Shown here: piece after piece, positions 36,041-46,318 of the stretch | Layout of the letters: every line of letters begins with the position of its first letter | How positions within the stretch are numbered: the first letter of the stretch is position 1 | Assembly (NCBI RefSeq): GCF_004765785.1 | Contig: NZ_SBIT01000007.1 | Location: forward strand, 124,001-188,000 | DNA from: Halorussus ruber | Lineage (GTDB): Archaea; Halobacteriota; Halobacteria; Halobacteriales; Haladaptataceae | Length of the DNA stretch: 64,000 bases | Direction of reading: 5' to 3' | Made by a program: the position numbers and the translations under genes | The notes under the pieces: generated by a model | The model's database searches: none | Told to the model about the DNA's origin: nothing | Seen by the model: only the letters and a program-made list of their open reading frames with translations

Positions 36041-36904
36041 ATGGTAAGTGTAACAGAAGAGGAACTTCAGAACAAGTCGAAAGGCGAACTAATCAAACTT
36101 GCAGGGCAGCTCCGAGACCGACGAAACGAGCTGAACCAGAAGGCGTCCAAGCGCGCCTCCAAGCGCGACGACCTGAACGCCAAGACCCGCGAGAAGGTCG
36201 ACGAGGCTCAGGAACACCGCGAGAAGCGCGACGAGCTCAACGAGCAGGTTCAGGAGCACAAAGAACAGCGCAACGAGCTCAACGCGAAGGCCAACGAGCT
36301 GTTCGACGAGGTCGAGCAGAAGAAGTCCGACCTCGAACTCGACGAGGGTAAGGACATCGAGGAGCTGGAATCTGAAATCGAGGACCTCGAGTTCAAGCAG
36401 CAGACCGAAGTTCTCTCGACCGAGGACGAGCGCGAACTCATCGAGAAGATCGAGGAGAAGCGCGAGAAGCTTCAGGCCCGCAAGGAGAAGCTCGAGGAGA
36501 GCGAGGACCTCGAAGGACTCGTCGAGGAGGCCGAGGAAGTTCGCGCCGAAGCGAGCCGCCACCACGAGAAGGTGACGGAACTCGCGGACAAGGCCCAAGA
36601 GCATCACAACCAGATGATCGAGGCCTACCGCGAAGCCGACGAAATCCGCGACGAGGCCGACGAGATGCACGAGAAGTTCGTGGAGGCCCAGGAGTCGGCC
36701 GACCAGCACCACGAGGACTTCGTCCGCGTCCAGAAGCGCCTGCGCGAACTCGACAAGCAGGAAGAGGAAGAGCGCAAGTCCGAGAAGGAGAAGGAGCGCG
36801 AAGAGGCCAAGGAAGAGGCCGAGGAGATCTACCAGCAGTTCAAGGAAGGCGAGACCCTCGACACCGAGGACCTCATGAAGCTCCAGAAGACGGGCCTGCT
36901 CTAA
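36041..36904 (+). CDS. Long coiled-coil protein (COG1340-like)
   Basis: 287 residues, start ATG giving MVSVTEEELQNKSKG. Almost the whole protein is predicted coiled coil: heptads rich in Glu, Lys, Arg and Gln (EHREKRDELNEQVQEHKEQR, LIEKIEEKREKLQARKEKLE). The C terminus EIYQQFKEGETLDTEDLMKL and TGLL are typical of archaeal COG1340 proteins, which are widespread and uncharacterised. There is no membrane helix. Codon use differs from neighbours only by more GAG/AAG. Confidence 0.85.
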   Translation: MVSVTEEELQNKSKGELIKLAGQLRDRRNELNQKASKRASKRDDLNAKTREKVDEAQEHREKRDELNEQVQEHKEQRNELNAKANELFDEVEQKKSDLELDEGKDIEELESEIEDLEFKQQTEVLSTEDERELIEKIEEKREKLQARKEKLEESEDLEGLVEEAEEVRAEASRHHEKVTELADKAQEHHNQMIEAYREADEIRDEADEMHEKFVEAQESADQHHEDFVRVQKRLRELDKQEEEERKSEKEKEREEAKEEAEEIYQQFKEGETLDTEDLMKLQKTGLL

Positions 36905-37086
36905 TTCCGACGTAGTTCTGCGGACATTTCATTCTCAGTTTTCTGTTTTGCGTAGCGACGGGTGTCTGCTTGTGGTAGGGGTGGTTTCTTGTTGCTTAGA
37001 TGCATCTATAGACATGTTATATAATTCAAAATGTGTTCTAAAAGTAGGTAGACATTGGTGGTGTGTTCCCGGAGGAAACGCCGAGA

Positions 37087-37288
37087 GAGCTAGCTATTGC
37101 CGAAGCCGAGGCATCACCGCACCGCAACCGTGGGCCACACCCTCCCCAACCGATTGCGCTTCTCGGCCTTCGGCCTGCGATGCTCATCCACCGGCAGCCA
37201 AACCGCGTCTGCCGAGCCTGCGCGAGCGAAGCGAGCGCAGACCTCGCACGCCGATGACGGACCACGAGGGTCCGCCAGCGCGCGCCGG
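37087..37288 (-). repeat. Intergenic repeat family B, copy 4 (inverted)
   Basis: On the minus strand it runs from CCGGCGCGCGCTGGCG to CGGCTTCGGCAATAGCTAGC. It keeps AATCGGTTGGGGAGGGTGTG, GGCCC and TTGCGGTGCGGTGAT. The centre has the hairpin GCGCTCGCTTCGCTCGCGC. This is the only family B copy on the minus strand. No tandem array follows it. Confidence 0.75.
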
Positions 37289-37421
37289 AAAGACGAGAAT
37301 TCACTTGCTGAAATGGTGCTACAACCACCACCGTATGTTTGGCTATTACCCAAACATTCATATCCTCGGCATCTGTATTCGAACGTGTCGCACGTCGAAC
37401 GAGATGAGTCGATGAGAAGGC

Positions 37422-37700
37422 GTGAACTTAGAAAACAATCCACGCTTCGAGTTTCGTGACGGTAGCTTCGTCGAAGTCAGCGTAACTCGCGTTCCGGAAA
37501 GCCAAATCCATGACCTCGGAATCAAGTACTCGTTTCAGTTCGTCAACCCGGACGGGACACCCGTCCTGCGGTACGACAACGCTCACGGCGTCCACGAGCG
37601 CCACGAGGGCGACGGCGATGGCGCACCAATCGAGTACGAAGGCAACGTGGAGGCGCATCTGGAGCGCTTCTTCGATGAAGTTGAGGAGTTACGCAGATAG
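37422..37700 (+). CDS. tumE: TumE-family toxin (DUF6516-like)
   Basis: 92 residues from a GTG. The layout matches TumE toxins: a beta-strand opening (RFEFRDGSFVEVSVTRVP), then GIKYSFQFVNPDGTPVLRYDN, a HGVHERHEGD histidine cluster and YEGNVEAHLERFFDEVEELR at the end. The following gene fits the TumA antitoxin, so toxin precedes antitoxin as usual for this pair. The target of the toxin is not settled. The gap to the antitoxin gene is 93 bp. GTG is the only in-frame start before the motifs. Confidence 0.75.
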   Translation: MNLENNPRFEFRDGSFVEVSVTRVPESQIHDLGIKYSFQFVNPDGTPVLRYDNAHGVHERHEGDGDGAPIEYEGNVEAHLERFFDEVEELRR

Positions 37701-37793
37701 ACGCTACCGTCGAGTGTCGAATCGGAGGAGCGGACCGCGCTCCTTGCGCAGTAATCGGTAATCGAACTGAAAGCCGGGACCCTAAGCCAGCAA

Positions 37794-38225
37794 ATGTCCG
37801 ACGACGGAACCACCGAACAAAACCAGAAGCTCCGAATCGAATCGGCTCCGTGGGAGTCGTTCAAGGAGCGCGCACTCGAATCCGCTCGGGAGTTCGACCG
37901 CGAGGAGGAGAACGGCCCTCGCGTGCTGAGCTTCGAAGACCCAGAGCAGATTCAGCGACTCCTGACCCCACGGCGACTCGAACTACTCCGGTCGGTGATG
38001 GAGGACCCGCCCGAGAGCATCCGACAGTTGGCCGACCGCCTCGACCGAAACGTCAGCGACGTTCACGACGACGTAACCCTGTTCGACGAGTACGGAATCG
38101 TCGAACTCGAACAGAACGGTCGGGCCAAGCGACCGGTCGTGCCCTACGACGAAATCGAAATCGCGGTCACGCTGTCGTTGCCGAACAAGGGCGACTCGAA
38201 CGAGCGAAGTCCCGCCGCACCGTGA
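37794..38225 (+). CDS. tumA: TumA-type HTH antitoxin (HVO_A0114-family DNA-binding protein)
   Basis: 143 residues. A winged helix (RRLELLRSVMEDPPESIRQLADRL plus DVHDDVTLFDEYGIVELEQNGR) matches the COG4190 family of predicted regulators, which pair with TumE. The N-terminal SAPWESFKERALESAREFDR region probably binds the toxin. It likely neutralises TumE and represses the operon. The pair adjoins a family B repeat, and purB lies convergent downstream. Confidence 0.8.
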   Translation: MSDDGTTEQNQKLRIESAPWESFKERALESAREFDREEENGPRVLSFEDPEQIQRLLTPRRLELLRSVMEDPPESIRQLADRLDRNVSDVHDDVTLFDEYGIVELEQNGRAKRPVVPYDEIEIAVTLSLPNKGDSNERSPAAP

Positions 38226-38256
38226 GGGTCGGCCGTCCGTGCGGTAATTTTCGATT

Positions 38257-39645
38257 TTACTCCGCGTCGTCTAGCGAGTCCACCATCTCACTCGCAACGC
38301 CGGTGTACCCCGCGGGCGTCAGGTCGAGCAGTTCCTCGCGGGTCTCCTCGTCAACGTCGAGGTCCGCGAACAGGTCCCGAAAGTCCTCCAGCGTCACGCG
38401 CTGGCCGCGGGTCAGGTCCTTGACGCGCTCGTAGGCGTCGTCGTGGCCCTCGCGCCGGAGGATGGTCTGGACCGCCTCGCCGATGATTTCGGGCGTCGAT
38501 TCGAGGTCCTCGCGCATGACCTGCTCGTTCGGGACGACCTTGCCGAGTCCGGCCTGCAACTTGACGTAGCCCAGCAGGCAGTAGGCGAACGCCGCGCCGA
38601 TGTTGCGCTTGACCGTCGAGTCCGAGAGGTCCCGCTGAAGCCGCGAGGAGGTCACGTAGTCGCCGAGGAAGACCAAATCCGAGTTGGCCTTCGAGAGGTT
38701 ACCCTCGCTGTTCTCGAAGTCGATGGGGTTGACCTTGTGGGGCATGGTCGAGGAGCCGGTTTCGCCCTCCGCGGCCTCTTGGCCCAGATACCGGTCGCTG
38801 ACGTAGCGCCACGCGTCGCGGTCCAAATCGAGCAGGACGTTGTTCGCGCCCCGGAGCGCGTCGAACAGCTCCGCGAGGTCGTCGCAGGGGTTGACCTGCG
38901 TGGTCAGGGGCGCTTGCTCCAGTCCCAAATCCTCCACGAACTCCTGCGAGAAGGCTCGCCAGTCAACGTCAGGGTACGCAGCGACGTGGGCCGCGTAGGT
39001 GCCCGAGGCACCCGCCAGCTTACCCTGAAGCCCGTCGCGGGCCGACTTCACGCGACCGATGGCTCGACCGAGCCGCGAGGCGAAGACGGCCATCTCCTTG
39101 CCGAAGGTGGTCGGGGTCGCTGGCTGGCCGTGGGTTCGGGCCAGCATCGGCACGTCCCGGTACTCCCGAGCGAGGTCCGAGAGGCCCGCCCGGATTTCCT
39201 GAAGCTCGGGCAGTAGCACTTCCTCGACCGCCTCGTTCACCAGCAGGCGGTAGGCGAGGTTGTTCACGTCCTCGCTGGTCAGCGCGAAGTGAATCCACGA
39301 CGAGGCTCCCTCCAAGCCCTCGGGCAGGCCCTCGCGGACGAAGTACTCGACCGCCTTCACGTCGTGGTTGGTCGCCGAGTAGTCCCGGTAGCCCTCGGTC
39401 TCGATTCGCTTGACGACGTCGGCGTCCTCCTCGTCGAAGTTCTGATAGAGAGACCGAAGCTCCTCGCGGTCCTCCTCGGCCAGTTCGAGCGGCGTCGCGT
39501 CGAGGTCCGCCAGCGCGACGAGATACTCGACTTCGACCTCCACGCGAGCCCGAATCAGCGCGGCCTCGCTGGCGTACTCCCGCAGGGGTTCGGTCCGTCC
39601 GGCGTACCGGCCGTCGAGCGGCGACACGGCGTAGAGCGGATTCAT
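38257..39645 (-). CDS. purB: Adenylosuccinate lyase
   Basis: 462 residues from the ATG giving MNPLYAVSPLDGRYAG. It acts twice in purine synthesis: SAICAR to AICAR, and adenylosuccinate to AMP. Active-site segments are SATNHDVKAVEYFV, HFALTSEDVNN, ARTHGQPATPTTFGKEMA and the flexible signature loop GSSTMPHKVNPIDFENSEGN. Length and order are standard. It is divergent from purNH, so a 167-bp shared promoter region serves both purine genes. Confidence 0.96.
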   Translation of the reverse strand: MNPLYAVSPLDGRYAGRTEPLREYASEAALIRARVEVEVEYLVALADLDATPLELAEEDREELRSLYQNFDEEDADVVKRIETEGYRDYSATNHDVKAVEYFVREGLPEGLEGASSWIHFALTSEDVNNLAYRLLVNEAVEEVLLPELQEIRAGLSDLAREYRDVPMLARTHGQPATPTTFGKEMAVFASRLGRAIGRVKSARDGLQGKLAGASGTYAAHVAAYPDVDWRAFSQEFVEDLGLEQAPLTTQVNPCDDLAELFDALRGANNVLLDLDRDAWRYVSDRYLGQEAAEGETGSSTMPHKVNPIDFENSEGNLSKANSDLVFLGDYVTSSRLQRDLSDSTVKRNIGAAFAYCLLGYVKLQAGLGKVVPNEQVMREDLESTPEIIGEAVQTILRREGHDDAYERVKDLTRGQRVTLEDFRDLFADLDVDEETREELLDLTPAGYTGVASEMVDSLDDAE

Positions 39646-39741
39646 GTCCGAATCTGCCGGGGCGCGCGGCAAAAGCGTGTCGGTCCGTGTCGTCACGGTC
39701 GTGCATACTGTGGTGGCTGTGGCGACGAGAGAGCACCAAAA

Positions 39742-39760
39742 TATACGTATTCGTGTATAC
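39742..39760. promoter_or_regulatory. AT-rich inverted repeat between purB and purNH
   Basis: TATACGTATTCGTGTATAC contains TATAC and GTATA arms around GTATTCGT, set between the divergent purB and purNH starts. It may be a TATA element or an operator for joint purine control. Support is its symmetry and position only. Confidence 0.35.
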
Positions 39761-39812
39761 TTACTCGAACGCAACCGCAATACCTTTCCGCGGAGACGGC
39801 GCGGGTTCGAAC

Positions 39813-41438
<1,626 letters not shown>

Positions 41439-41505
41439 CGAACCAGCCGTAGATTCCGCTCCGCCGACCACTCCACCGGTTCCACTTCGTCGAACAGCCA
41501 CCACA

Positions 41506-41745
41506 GGTGGGATGAAGGGGCCGCCCGGTCGCAGTCACGTGAGCGAAGCGGACGTGACCTTGGGAGACGCAGTTTGTCTCCCAGCGCCCGAAGGGCTTGG
41601 TCGCTTGCTCGGCCACTATCTGCGCCGGGCGGTGTCTCACCGAACGAAGTGAGGTGATGGCTCGGAAGTCGCAGTCCGCGCAGGCCGAAGGCCGAGCAAC
41701 GACCGCGACCGGGTGGGGCTTCAAGAAGCGTTCACGGTCGCGTTT
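41506..41745 (+). repeat. Structured intergenic repeat family A, copy 4
   Basis: Starts GGTGGGATGAAGGGGCCGCC and closes with GCGACCGGGTGGGGCTTCAA. The basal stem CCGCCCGGTCGC pairs with GCGACCGGGTGG with a G-U pair. The arm is the longest of the five and holds secondary hairpins (GGGAGACGCAGTTTGTCTCCC, TCACCGAACGAAGTGAGGTGA). It lies between purNH and the SHOCT gene, both plus strand, with the CTTCAAGAAG end 123 bp before the SHOCT start. Confidence 0.72.
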
Positions 41746-41850
41746 TTCTCGAACTCGCGTTTTCTATCGCATCGTTCCCAATCGTCTCGCCAACTCCCGA
41801 CCTCCCGTAGAGGACGAGATTCAAGTGCGGTCGTCGCCAACGACCACGTG

Positions 41851-42381
41851 ATGGGACTCGCAGACGACCCGAAAGTCAAACTCCTCGGCGGCGGCTTCGC
41901 GCTCTCGCTGTTCGCGCTCGTCGGCCTCGTCGGGTTCGGACTCGTCGCCGCGCTCTCGACGCTCGCCGCGCCGCCCGCGGCAGGCTCGCTCGTCTTCGCC
42001 GTCCTGAGCGCCGTCGCGCCGTATCTCGTGGCGTCGGCGCTGGTCGGGACGCTCTCGTTTTTCCTGCTGGTCGGGCTTACGATTACGGCGGTCCGGAGCG
42101 CCTCCATCCCCCGCAACGAGCGCCTCGCGCGCTTCGCAAGACTGCTCGAACGCTACTCCTCGGAGGCCCGAGAACTCAGACTGTCCGAGCGCCTCGAACC
42201 CACGACCGAGGACCGCATCGACCAGTTGAAACAGGAGTACGTCGAGGGCGAACTCACCGAACTGGAGTACGAGCGCCGCCTACAGGACCTGATGGCCGAC
42301 GACAGCGTGAGCGACGAGCGCGTCCGGCGCGAGTACGAGCGGACCGACCGGACGGGGCGAGAACGCGAGTACGAGTGGTGA
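41851..42381 (+). CDS. Two-helix membrane protein with SHOCT domain
   Basis: 176 residues from the ATG giving MGLADDPKVKLLGG. Two or three hydrophobic segments (FALSLFALVGLVGFGLVAAL; AVLSAVAPYLVASALVGTLS with FFLLVGLTITAV) precede a charged tail. The tail contains RIDQLKQEYVEGELTELEYE and RRLQDLM, the SHOCT short C-terminal motif. Such proteins are common in haloarchaea with unknown roles; SHOCT is thought to mediate oligomerisation. Confidence 0.82.
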   Translation: MGLADDPKVKLLGGGFALSLFALVGLVGFGLVAALSTLAAPPAAGSLVFAVLSAVAPYLVASALVGTLSFFLLVGLTITAVRSASIPRNERLARFARLLERYSSEARELRLSERLEPTTEDRIDQLKQEYVEGELTELEYERRLQDLMADDSVSDERVRREYERTDRTGREREYEW

Positions 42382-42614
42382 CGGACGACTGGTCCGCCTG
42401 CGAGAAGACAACTATTTGTTTGCTAGAGAAACCTAATTAGTTCCTAGAAAACAATTTTGATGGTGTTGTCTCGTCTCCCCACTCGGACGACCGCGACCGT
42501 CCGCTCGATCGATTCGACGCCCCAGTTCAGTTGACCCGGTCGATAATACTCTCGATTCGGTCGCGTAGGTCGGACTCCGATACTCTAAAGCGCGCCGCGT
42601 TTCTTCACGCAGAC

Positions 42615-45080
42615 ATGGACTACCACGAGGCGGCGAACTTCCTGTTCGACTTGCGGCGGTTCCGCCCTAAGCCCGGGACGGAGTCGACCGCGGAGTTGCT
42701 CGCCCACCTCGGAAATCCCCACGACGGGGTCGATTTCGTGCAGGTGGCGGGGTCGAACGGGAAGGGTTCGACGGCCCGGATGGCCGAGCGCGCCCTGCGA
42801 GAGGCGGGCCTCGACGTCGGACTCTACACCTCCCCGCACTTCGACGACGTGCGAGAGCGGGTGCAGGTCAACGGCCGCAAGATTCCGAAAGCCGCGCTCT
42901 CGGAGTACGTCGAGTCGGTCCGAGAGTACGTCAACGACCGCGCCGCGGACGGCGAGTCGCCGACCTTCTTCGAGGTCATGACCGGACTCGCGCTCTGGCA
43001 CTTCGGCCGCGAGGAGGTGGACGTCGCGGTCCTCGAAGTCGGCATCGGCGGCAAGTACGACGCCACGAGCGTCGTGGACCCGGTCGCCAGCGCGGTCACC
43101 AGCGTCACGCTCGAACACACCGGCATCATCGGCGAGACTATCGCGGAAATCGCCCACGACAAGGCTCACGTCGCGCCCGACGAGGCACCGCTCGTGACCG
43201 CGACGACCGGCGAGGCCTTCGACAACGTTCGGGCCCACGCCGGGGACGTGATTCGCGTGGGTGCGGAGGACGACGCGGACACCGAAGGCGAAATAGACGT
43301 ACAGGTCGAGTACGGCGGCCGGACCAACCACACCGAGGCCGCCATCTCGATTTCCGGCCCCGACTGGGAAGTCGAGACTGCGACTCCCCTCCTCGGCGAG
43401 TATCAGGCCCGGAACGCTGGCGTGGCGGCCGTGCTGGCCCGGCAGGTCGGCGACGTGACCGAGGAGCAACTGGCCCGCGGCCTCCGGAAGGCCGACTGGC
43501 CCGGCCGGTTCGAGGTCATGGGCCGGGACCCCGTCGTCGTCCTCGACGGGGCGCACAACCCCGGCGCGTGCGAAGCCCTCGCCGACACCCTCGGAGAGTT
43601 CGAGGACGAAATCGACGACCTCCTCCTCGTCTTCGGCGCGATGCACGACAAGGACCTGCGGGGCATGGCCGAGGCCCTGCCGACCCCTGACCGAGTCGTC
43701 GCCTGCCAGCCGAATCTCGACCGCGCCGAGGACGAGGCGGTCGTCGCCCGCGCCTTCGAGGAGGCCGGTGCAGGCGAGGTCTTAACTCGGAACGCGGTCG
43801 AGGGCGCGCTGGAGAACGCCTTGGACGCCGCCGACGAGGACGACCTCGTGGTGGTCACGGGGTCGCTCTACGCCGTCGCCGAGGCCCGGACCCGGTGGAC
43901 TCGCGCCGAGATTCCCAAGCGCATCCGGAATCTGGACGACGCCCGCGAGGCCTTGGAGGGCGCTGACGTGACCAGTCCGGGCGTCTGGCGGATGCGCGGC
44001 AAGTCGGTCCATCGCGTCCTCAAGACTCGCGTGCAGGTCCGACAGGCCCGTTACCTCAAAGAGGAGATGCTGAGCCTCGGCGGGGAGTGCGCCCTCTCGG
44101 GCATCAACGAGCAGGACGACGAGAACGTCGACGTGGTGCTGATGGGCACGCTGGCCCAGTTCAAGCGCCTCGCCGGGAAACTCGACGGCCAGCCCTACGG
44201 CCTGTCGGTGTTCGCCGACGACGTGCGCGAGGCGCTGGGAATCCAGACCGCACCCGACCGCCGGGGCTACCCGTGGGAGGACGGCACCGCGGTCATGGGC
44301 ATCCTGAACGTCACGCCCGACTCCTTCCACGACGGCGGCCGGTACGAGGCCGTCGAGGACGCAATCTCGCGCGCCGAGGAGATGGCCGAGGCGGGCGCGG
44401 ACATCATCGACGTGGGCGGCGAGTCCACCCGACCCGGCGCGGACGAGATTTCGGTCGAGGACGAAATCGACCGCGTGGTCCCGGTCATCGAGCAAATCGC
44501 GGATTTGGACCCGCTGGTCTCCATCGACACCCGGAAGGCCCCAGTCGCCGAAGCCGCCCTCGAAGCAGGCGCGGACATCCTCAACGACGTGTCGGGCCTC
44601 GAAGACCCCGAGATGCGCTTCGTCGCCGCCGAGTACGACGTGCCCATCGTGGTGATGCACAGCATCGACGCCCCTGTGGTTCCGGACCGGGACGTCTACT
44701 ACGACGACGTGGTCGAGGACGTAATCGACGAGTTGGAGGAGCGCGTCCTGCTGGCCGAGAAGGCCGGACTCGACCGCGAGCAGGTCATCGTGGACCCCGG
44801 CCTCGGCTTCGGCAAGCAGAGCGCCGAGAGCTTCGAGCTACTGGGCCGGACCGACGAGTTCCACGCGCTGGAGTGCCCGGTTCTCGTCGGTCACTCCCAC
44901 AAGTCGATGTTCGGCCTCATCGGCGAGGAGGAAGGCGAGCGCGGTCCGGCGACGGTGGCCGGGACCGCGATTGCGGCGGAGCGCGGGGCCGACATCGTCC
45001 GCGTCCACGACGTGGCGGAGAACGTCGCGGCGGTGAACGCGGTCGAAGCCGCGGACAATCCGGAGCGATTCGGGGAGTAG
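42615..45080 (+). CDS. folCP: Fused folylpolyglutamate synthase/dihydropteroate synthase
   Basis: 821 residues from the ATG giving MDYHEAANFLFDLRRF. The first about 420 residues are Mur-ligase-like FolC: VAGSNGKGSTARMAE (P-loop), EVGIGGKYDATSVV, LEHTGIIG and LDGAHNPGACEAL. A linker of about 120 residues (RMRGKSVHRVLKTRVQVRQA...) follows. The C-terminal 270 residues are FolP: MGILNVTPDSFHDGGRY, DVGGESTRPGA, NDVSGLEDP and GHSHKSMFG. It makes dihydropteroate and adds glutamates to folate. The fusion is haloarchaeal and complete here. Confidence 0.95.
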   Translation: MDYHEAANFLFDLRRFRPKPGTESTAELLAHLGNPHDGVDFVQVAGSNGKGSTARMAERALREAGLDVGLYTSPHFDDVRERVQVNGRKIPKAALSEYVESVREYVNDRAADGESPTFFEVMTGLALWHFGREEVDVAVLEVGIGGKYDATSVVDPVASAVTSVTLEHTGIIGETIAEIAHDKAHVAPDEAPLVTATTGEAFDNVRAHAGDVIRVGAEDDADTEGEIDVQVEYGGRTNHTEAAISISGPDWEVETATPLLGEYQARNAGVAAVLARQVGDVTEEQLARGLRKADWPGRFEVMGRDPVVVLDGAHNPGACEALADTLGEFEDEIDDLLLVFGAMHDKDLRGMAEALPTPDRVVACQPNLDRAEDEAVVARAFEEAGAGEVLTRNAVEGALENALDAADEDDLVVVTGSLYAVAEARTRWTRAEIPKRIRNLDDAREALEGADVTSPGVWRMRGKSVHRVLKTRVQVRQARYLKEEMLSLGGECALSGINEQDDENVDVVLMGTLAQFKRLAGKLDGQPYGLSVFADDVREALGIQTAPDRRGYPWEDGTAVMGILNVTPDSFHDGGRYEAVEDAISRAEEMAEAGADIIDVGGESTRPGADEISVEDEIDRVVPVIEQIADLDPLVSIDTRKAPVAEAALEAGADILNDVSGLEDPEMRFVAAEYDVPIVVMHSIDAPVVPDRDVYYDDVVEDVIDELEERVLLAEKAGLDREQVIVDPGLGFGKQSAESFELLGRTDEFHALECPVLVGHSHKSMFGLIGEEEGERGPATVAGTAIAAERGADIVRVHDVAENVAAVNAVEAADNPERFGE

Positions 45081-45130
45081 GCGGCTCCATTCCGTTTTAG
45101 ATATTTCTTTACAAACTTATTGCAAAAAGC

Positions 45131-45140
45131 GTATATATTT
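45131..45140 (+). promoter_or_regulatory. TATA box of the HELNH metalloprotease gene
   Basis: GTATATATTT is centred 25 bp upstream of the ATG at 45161, the spacing expected for a leaderless haloarchaeal transcript. It marks the left promoter of the low-GC island. Confidence 0.6.
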
Positions 45141-45160
45141 CTCCAATTTAAATTAGAATA

Positions 45161-46318
45161 ATGAATAGTAAGGTGCGCGTGCTGGCCGTGGTCGCGGTAC
45201 TAGCTCTCGCGGTACTCGCTGGATTCTACGCTACTGAAAGCCAGAATACGGGAAAAAACGAACGGAACGTCGTGATAGAAGCGTGCGATTCGTTGCCGGA
45301 TTACGACTACGAGCGAATGGTCGAGCGTGTCGAGGATATAAAAGGTGAGCAACTGAAGCGGAATCTGTCGATTTGCGTCGAGCAGGAGGAGAATGGCATT
45401 GACACGACCACGAATCAGCGACAGTTTGCCCGTATCGAGGAGCCCGGTCTCTCGTTCTTCGGCCTCAACTCGACGACAAACTCGCAGCAACGGTCGTCAC
45501 TCGGTCACACGGAGTTTTCACCGAGCGGCGGACCAATCGAGATTTTTCTGGCGAACGAAACCGTCGTCGAGAACGTCTCGTGGATTTCCTACGAAGGTCT
45601 CGTCGTTCACGAACTGAATCATGCAATCGAAATTGCTGAGCAAACTTCCCGTAATGCGACTTCGACCGAGCGTGTGGCTCCTCCCCAGACGACCGATGAA
45701 ATACTTGTACGACAAGCCCTCGGAAATGGAGTCTCTATGTACGTTGCGGACCTATACGTTCAAAAGTATGGCGGTTATCTAAACGTCTCTGTACTTAGCG
45801 CCGACGCCCAGAACTGGAAGCGCCGAGTCATTCAATCGGTTTACTCTGCAGGATATCGGTATAGCAAGCAGACAGACCAGCGAACCGAGCCAACGACGGA
45901 CTGGCCGAATTCGACGGCGCAAATTCTTCATCCGAACGAGACTCAGAGCGTAACAGGATTGCCATCACGTCCGGACCTGCCAATAGGGTCATTGGAACAC
46001 GTCCGAACTGACCGAATCGGTGAACTGTTCCTTCGAGAGACGCTCGTCAGTAAGGGCATAAGTTTCGAGCGTGCAAGTACTGCGGCCGATGGTTGGACGA
46101 ACGACCGGATGGATTACTTTCGGACGGACGGTTCTGCTGTCGTCACTTGGCGCGTCACGTGGCAGAATTCGAGTGAGAAGGACGAGTTCGTCGAGGTGTA
46201 CAACGAAGTTTACGACTACGAGACAAGAGGCTCCTTTCAGTCTGTTAGTTGCCGAGAATCGGGGAGATATCTTGTTACGTCCAAAAAATCAGTGACTTTC
46301 TTGTTTTGCGATAGTTAA
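45161..46318 (+). CDS. Secreted or membrane-anchored HELNH metalloprotease-like protein
   Basis: 385 residues. An N-terminal hydrophobic segment (VLAVVAVLALAVLAGFYA) exports or anchors the protein. GLVVHELNHAIEIAEQ supplies the zinc-binding HExxH box (H150-E151-x2-H154); a later VRQALGNGVSMYVADLYVQK has the position where gluzincins often have the third-ligand Glu, but no clear EG is seen there, so activity is plausible but unproven. Several N-x-S/T sequons suit a surface protein. GC is much lower than in folCP. Its stop overlaps the stop of the Cys-rich gene on the other strand (TTAA, 46315-46318). Confidence 0.7.
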   Translation: MNSKVRVLAVVAVLALAVLAGFYATESQNTGKNERNVVIEACDSLPDYDYERMVERVEDIKGEQLKRNLSICVEQEENGIDTTTNQRQFARIEEPGLSFFGLNSTTNSQQRSSLGHTEFSPSGGPIEIFLANETVVENVSWISYEGLVVHELNHAIEIAEQTSRNATSTERVAPPQTTDEILVRQALGNGVSMYVADLYVQKYGGYLNVSVLSADAQNWKRRVIQSVYSAGYRYSKQTDQRTEPTTDWPNSTAQILHPNETQSVTGLPSRPDLPIGSLEHVRTDRIGELFLRETLVSKGISFERASTAADGWTNDRMDYFRTDGSAVVTWRVTWQNSSEKDEFVEVYNEVYDYETRGSFQSVSCRESGRYLVTSKKSVTFLFCDS

